Below are positions 13,142-17,249 of a stretch of DNA of 17,249 bases, piece after piece. A model generated the notes under the pieces. The model saw only the letters and a program-made list of their open reading frames with translations, searched no databases and was not told where the DNA came from. The stretch's first letter is position 1. The number at the start of each line of letters is the position of its first letter. Source of the stretch: Planctomycetaceae bacterium (GTDB lineage Bacteria > Planctomycetota > Planctomycetia > Planctomycetales > Planctomycetaceae); the NCBI GenBank assembly GCA_003445035.1, contig DLVV01000053.1:1-17249 (forward strand), in the 5' to 3' direction. Position numbers and translations under genes: made by a program.

Positions 13142-16100
13142 ATGAGACATCTCGCGATGCAGCCTCGCTCGATCATGTGGTTGGTCCTGGTCACCCTGTC
13201 CCTGGTCGCTTCGGCTGAGGACTGGCCAACCTATCGCCACGACGCCAGCCGCGCTGGGGCATCGGGCGAGACGCTGGCCTGGCCGTTGGCCAACCGGTGG
13301 ACCTACAGCACTCCAGCGCCGCTGAGGACCGCCTGGTCGGGAAGTGGCGGGCGATCGGTCGAGGGTAAAGACCTGTACGACCGGGTGCGATTCGACGACG
13401 CCCTGCACGTGGCCGTTGCGGCGGGCCGGGTCTATTTCGGGTCGTCGGTCGATCACCGCATCCACTGTATCGATGCCAAGACGGGCCGATCCGCCTGGTC
13501 GACATTCACCGATGCTCCGATCCGCCTGGCTCCAACCGTCGCTGACGGCCGGGTCTATATCGGCAGCGAGGACGGGTACGCTTGGTGCCTGGACGCCGCG
13601 ACCGGTCGGGTGCAATGGCGGCTGAGGCTGGGTCCGGCCGATGAACGGATCGTGGCCCGGGGCGAGATGATCTCGCGCTGGCCGGTTCGCACCGGGATCC
13701 TGGTCGAAAACGGCGTCGCTTACTTCGGCGCCGGAATTTTTCCGCACGAAAATGTCTACCTGGCGGCCGTTGATGCGAAGACTGGCAAGCCGATCTGGCG
13801 CAACGACCAGGTCAGCCATGGCAATGCCGGTCGGGCCGATCTCTCGCCACAGGGTTACCTGCTGGCCACCAAGTCAGCACTCTATTTCCCCTCCGGCCGT
13901 TCACGTCCTTCGGCCGTTGATCGCAAGACCGGCAAGATCCAGGTCATCGCCGGCTGGCGGGGTGGGGTGGCTGGCGAAACGCTCAATCTCTCCTCCGGGC
14001 AGGTTGCCGGTGCCAACGCCGTGATACTCGGCGGATCGCTTCGCACATTCACGCTTGGCAGCCAGGTCACCGGCTCGGCCGGTTCGACCTATGTCACCAC
14101 CGGCGAGACGCTGGCACGGCTCAACCAGAAGGTCTATTCGGCCGTCAACGGAAATCGTACGAAGCTTCGCAACGAGCTCCGGACCATCTACAGCAACTAC
14201 CGGTCGGGGAAGATCGAGAAGCCCGAATACCTGGCCCAGGCTAACGCGCTGCGGAAGCAGCTCAATTCCCAGGACGAGGCGGGAGTGGAATGGAAGGTGA
14301 AATGTGCCTCCAACGCCGCGGTGATCGTCACCGCCGCCCACGTGGTGGTTGGCGGCAAGGACCTGGTCGAGATCTTCGATGCGAAGACCGGCAAGCCCAC
14401 CGGGCGGCTCAAGGTCAGTGGAAACGCTCGCGGCCTGGCGGTGTCCGATGGCCGGTTGGTGGTCAGCACCGATACCGGGCGAATCTACTGTTTTGAGGCG
14501 GGCGAGGCGAGCGAGCAGGTTGCCACGACCAAGCCCGTGGCCGATCCCTACCCACGGGACAAGTGGACCGACGTCTACGAGGCGTCGGCGAAATCGATTC
14601 TCGATCAGACGGGCATCCGCACCGGGTTCTGCCTGGTGGTCGGTGCCGAACAGGGCCGGTTGGCCCTGGCCCTGGCTCGCCACAGCGGGCTGAAGATCTA
14701 CGGCGTGGAGTCCGACCCGGCCAAGGTGGCCGCAGCCCGCAGCGCACTGGTGCGAACCGGGCTCTATGGTCACCGGATCACGATCCACGAGGCGGCAGCC
14801 GGTGAGATCCCCTACTCGAGCTACTTCGCCAACCTGGTTGTCAGCGATACGCACCTGTTGACCGGCCGCGTGCCGGTTGCCGGTGACGTGGTGGCCCGGC
14901 ACGTCAAGCCGTGCGGTGGCGCCGTGTGCCTTGGAGGCACTCACCCGTTCGGTGAATCCTGGCGGAACAGTCTTGGACTGGCCAAGCAGTCGGTGACCGC
15001 GACGGGCAAGAGCTTCACGTCGCTGGTCCGGGGCAAGCTGCCCGGCGCGGGCAGCTGGTCACACCAGTACGGAGATGCCGGCAACACGGCCTGCTCGGAC
15101 GACCAGTTGATCCGGGGCGGGCTCGGCGTGTTGTGGTTCGGTGATCCCGGTCCCGGCAAGATGGTGAACCGTCACGATGGCGCCGTGGGCCCGGTTTCGA
15201 CCAACGGCCGGATGTTCATCCAGGGCACCGACAGCCTGATGGCCTACGACGCCTACAACGGACAGTTCCTTTGGGATTTCAAGAACAGCAAGTCGATCCG
15301 CACCGGGGTCTTCCAGAATCATGCTCCGGGCAACCTCGTTGCCAGTGATGACAGCGTGTTCATGATGCTCGATTCCCGTTGCCTGCAGCTCGATGCTGCC
15401 ACCGGCAAGCTGCAGGCGACGCACCTGTTGCCGTCCGGCAAGGACGTGAAGGAACACGAGTGGGGTTACGTGGCACTCTCGGACGGGATGTTGATCGGCA
15501 CCGCCACCCGCCGCAAGCGGCTGGACGCCGCTCGTGCTCGCCGTGGCCAACAGACCACCGACGCCACCGACGCGATCTTCGCCATCAACCTGAAGACCGG
15601 CAAGCACCTGTGGAGCTACCAGGGCAAGAGCATCGATTTTCGCACGATCGCTCTCGGGCCGGGCCGGGTCCATTTCATCGACAGCACGATCAGCGGCGAG
15701 CAGCGGCAGGCACTGCTGAAGCAGGACAAGACCGAACTGCAGAAGCTCAAGGGTGCCGAACGGAAGCGGGCCGAGGACCGTCAGAAGCGGATCGATGCCC
15801 GTACCGCGATGGCACTCGATTCGAAGACCGGTAAGGAGCTCTGGAAACAGCCCGTCGATGTCACCGACACCAGCGACATCGGAATCGGCGGCGGCCGGTT
15901 GACGATGGTCTACAAGGACGGGGTGCTGCTGCTGGGTGGTGCCAACGCCAATGGCCACTACTGGAAGCAGTTCATCGCCGGCGAATTCGAGAAACGGCGT
16001 CTGGTGGCGCTCTCGTCGGTCAATGGCTACAAGCTGTGGTCCAAGGACGCCAACTACCGTCACCGGCCGATCATCGTTGGGAACCGGATCATCGCCGAAC

Positions 16101-17011
16101 CGTGGTCCTACGAGCTGAAGACCGGCAAGCAGATCACCCGGATCCATCCGCTGACCGGCAAGGAAGTGCCGTGGAGCTTCATGAGGCCCGGGCACCACTG
16201 CGGCATGAACACCGCCACTCCGAACATGCTCTTTTTCCGTTCGGGATTCACGGCTTTCTACGATCTGCAGTCCGACAGTGGCACGCGGCACTTTGCCGGC
16301 CATCGCCTGGGTTGCTGGATCAACGCGATCCCTGCCAACGGGCTGGTGATGATCCCCGAGGCCAGTGCCGGATGTGTGTGCCTGTTCTCGATTGCCTCGA
16401 CGATTGTCATGGAGCCGCGTACTCCCAGGCGTCCGTGGGGGATCTACAGCGGTGTGGGCACGGCGACGCCCGTCAAGAAGTTGGCACTGAACCTCGGAGC
16501 TCCCGGCGATCGCCGCGACGCCACCGGGAGGCTCTGGCTCAGTTACCCGCGGCCCAAGTCGCGGAAGACGACCGGCCTGGAACTGAATCTCGACCTGGGC
16601 GAGGCCTTCGTCAAGGGAGGCGAATTCGTGAGTGTCGACGGAGACACCAGCGAGATCAGTTCGCGTCCGGCGTCGTGGGTCTTTTCGTCATCAGCCCACG
16701 GGATCATGCGTTGCGCGGTGCCGTTGCGGGGAGTGGGGGATCAGCCGGCCCGCTATGCCGTGCGGCTGTATTTCTCGTCGGGATCGACCAAGAAGCCCCT
16801 GGTCGGACAGCGGGTCTTCGACGTCCGTGTCCAGGGACAGGTCGTGCTCAAGGACGTCGATGCGGCCAAGGCCGGCAAGGACGGAACGGTTGTGCACGAG
16901 ATCTCCAATGTTTCGGTCAAGGATCGGTTGATGATCGAGCTGGTGCCCAAGACCGGCCAGCAGCCCATGCTTTCCGGGATTGAGGTCTCGGAGATTTCCG
17001 CCGGGCGGTGA
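13142..17011 (+). CDS. Giant secreted PQQ-type beta-propeller protein with embedded methyltransferase-like domain and malectin-like C-terminus
   Basis: A 1,289-residue exported protein. A signal peptide (about residues 1-23, ending Val-Ala-Ser-Ala-Glu) precedes Asp-Trp-Pro-Thr-Tyr-Arg-His-Asp. The first PQQ/BamB-like propeller region (about 24-455) carries repeats such as Asp-Ala-Lys-Thr-Gly-Arg/Lys and Asp-Gly-Arg-Val-Tyr-Ile-Gly-Ser; a charged helical insertion sits near 325-380. Residues about 480-620 look like a class I methyltransferase: Leu-Val-Val-Gly-Ala-Glu-Gln-Gly-Arg-Leu at 498-507, then Gly-Val-Glu-Ser-Asp-Pro-Ala-Lys-Val. A second propeller region (about 637-1100) follows, with another charged insertion near 855-890. 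The C-terminal 180 residues, ending in Leu-Ser-Gly-Ile-Glu-Val, resemble a malectin-type carbohydrate-binding domain. ATG 13142 has only a weak ribosome binding site (AAAGAGAAA); ATG 13157 is an alternative. Substrate and activity unknown. Confidence 0.87.
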   Translation: MRHLAMQPRSIMWLVLVTLSLVASAEDWPTYRHDASRAGASGETLAWPLANRWTYSTPAPLRTAWSGSGGRSVEGKDLYDRVRFDDALHVAVAAGRVYFGSSVDHRIHCIDAKTGRSAWSTFTDAPIRLAPTVADGRVYIGSEDGYAWCLDAATGRVQWRLRLGPADERIVARGEMISRWPVRTGILVENGVAYFGAGIFPHENVYLAAVDAKTGKPIWRNDQVSHGNAGRADLSPQGYLLATKSALYFPSGRSRPSAVDRKTGKIQVIAGWRGGVAGETLNLSSGQVAGANAVILGGSLRTFTLGSQVTGSAGSTYVTTGETLARLNQKVYSAVNGNRTKLRNELRTIYSNYRSGKIEKPEYLAQANALRKQLNSQDEAGVEWKVKCASNAAVIVTAAHVVVGGKDLVEIFDAKTGKPTGRLKVSGNARGLAVSDGRLVVSTDTGRIYCFEAGEASEQVATTKPVADPYPRDKWTDVYEASAKSILDQTGIRTGFCLVVGAEQGRLALALARHSGLKIYGVESDPAKVAAARSALVRTGLYGHRITIHEAAAGEIPYSSYFANLVVSDTHLLTGRVPVAGDVVARHVKPCGGAVCLGGTHPFGESWRNSLGLAKQSVTATGKSFTSLVRGKLPGAGSWSHQYGDAGNTACSDDQLIRGGLGVLWFGDPGPGKMVNRHDGAVGPVSTNGRMFIQGTDSLMAYDAYNGQFLWDFKNSKSIRTGVFQNHAPGNLVASDDSVFMMLDSRCLQLDAATGKLQATHLLPSGKDVKEHEWGYVALSDGMLIGTATRRKRLDAARARRGQQTTDATDAIFAINLKTGKHLWSYQGKSIDFRTIALGPGRVHFIDSTISGEQRQALLKQDKTELQKLKGAERKRAEDRQKRIDARTAMALDSKTGKELWKQPVDVTDTSDIGIGGGRLTMVYKDGVLLLGGANANGHYWKQFIAGEFEKRRLVALSSVNGYKLWSKDANYRHRPIIVGNRIIAEPWSYELKTGKQITRIHPLTGKEVPWSFMRPGHHCGMNTATPNMLFFRSGFTAFYDLQSDSGTRHFAGHRLGCWINAIPANGLVMIPEASAGCVCLFSIASTIVMEPRTPRRPWGIYSGVGTATPVKKLALNLGAPGDRRDATGRLWLSYPRPKSRKTTGLELNLDLGEAFVKGGEFVSVDGDTSEISSRPASWVFSSSAHGIMRCAVPLRGVGDQPARYAVRLYFSSGSTKKPLVGQRVFDVRVQGQVVLKDVDAAKAGKDGTVVHEISNVSVKDRLMIELVPKTGQQPMLSGIEVSEISAGR

Positions 17012-17022
17012 CACAAAACAAG

Positions 17023-17249
17023 ATGAGCACAAACCCACCAGCCGGATCCATCTACGTCGACGTGGATGCGATGGAGTGGCAGTCGACGCCGTTTCCCGGA
17101 ATCAAAATCAAGATCCTGTTCCAGGAACCCGATGGCGAGGGTTTCACGGCGCTGTTCCAGGCCGAGCCGGGTGCGAAACTTCCGCTTCACCGGCACCTGG
17201 GTGTCGAGCAGACCTACATCATCGAGGGCAGCCTGGTTGATGACGAGGG
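17023..17249 (+). CDS. ChrR-like cupin domain protein (3' partial)
   Basis: The first 75 codons of a gene that runs off the window. The ATG at 17023 lies 11 bp after the stop of the propeller gene; only a weak purine run precedes it. The protein has no signal peptide. A cupin metal motif is visible: Leu-Pro-Leu-His-Arg-His-Leu-Gly-Val-Glu-Gln-Thr-Tyr-Ile-Ile-Glu-Gly at 53-69, with His56, His58 and Glu62 as expected metal ligands, preceded by a Phe-Pro-Gly-Ile-Lys-Ile-Lys strand. The pattern fits ChrR-type cupins (the C-terminal half of some anti-sigma factors, or stand-alone metal-binding enzymes). Without an N-terminal zinc-binding anti-sigma domain, a stand-alone cupin is more likely. The short gap suggests co-transcription with the upstream gene. 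Confidence 0.75.
   Translation, partial: MSTNPPAGSIYVDVDAMEWQSTPFPGIKIKILFQEPDGEGFTALFQAEPGAKLPLHRHLGVEQTYIIEGSLVDDE

Overview
The window (17,249 bp, GC-rich) looks like a chromosomal piece of a planctomycete or close PVC relative. This is inferred from gene content only: a secreted VCBS/ASPIC-UnbV protein, a giant PQQ-type propeller protein beginning with the Trp-Pro-x-Tyr-Arg-His-Asp pattern after its signal peptide, a leucine-rich-repeat lipoprotein, a planctomycete-type helical secreted protein, and an SSS transporter with a large soluble insertion. No rRNA, tRNA, CRISPR array, insertion sequence or phage gene was seen. TGA ends almost every gene, so UGA is a normal stop here.

Layout. 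(1) 1-1617, plus strand: the 3' part of a GRHPR-like 2-hydroxyacid dehydrogenase, then truD. (2) 1622-6814, minus strand: a tight five-gene operon. In transcription order it holds a DUF997/YhdT-like small membrane protein, an SSS sodium:solute symporter, an amidohydrolase, a D-threonine-aldolase/D-serine-dehydratase-like PLP enzyme and a KaiC/RAD55-like ATPase. Junctions are ATGA overlaps, back-to-back stop/start, or gaps of 1-6 bp, and a good sigma70-like promoter lies just upstream. It converges on truD with 4 bp between stop codons, inside a palindrome. (3) 6815-6987: a divergent promoter region. (4) 6988-9820, plus: proC, an HD-domain hydrolase (ATGA overlap) and a secreted FG-GAP/VCBS + ASPIC-UnbV protein. 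(5) 9927-11825, plus: a protealysin-like M4 metallopeptidase and an LRR lipoprotein. (6) 11967-13058, plus: a secreted helical protein whose frame is cut by an in-frame UGA and continues for 85 more codons to TAA, followed by a strong intrinsic terminator. (7) 13142-17011: a 1,289-residue secreted protein with two PQQ-type propeller regions, a methyltransferase-like domain between them and a malectin-like C-terminus. (8) 17023-end: the start of a ChrR-like cupin.

How the genes work together: the minus operon reads as an uptake-and-catabolism module (two-part Na+ symporter, hydrolase or lyase, PLP lyase) with a KaiC-like ATPase of unknown role. The plus-strand right half is mostly secreted or envelope proteins. 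The two best targets are the in-frame UGA with an overlapping hairpin, and the exported propeller/methyltransferase/malectin fusion.
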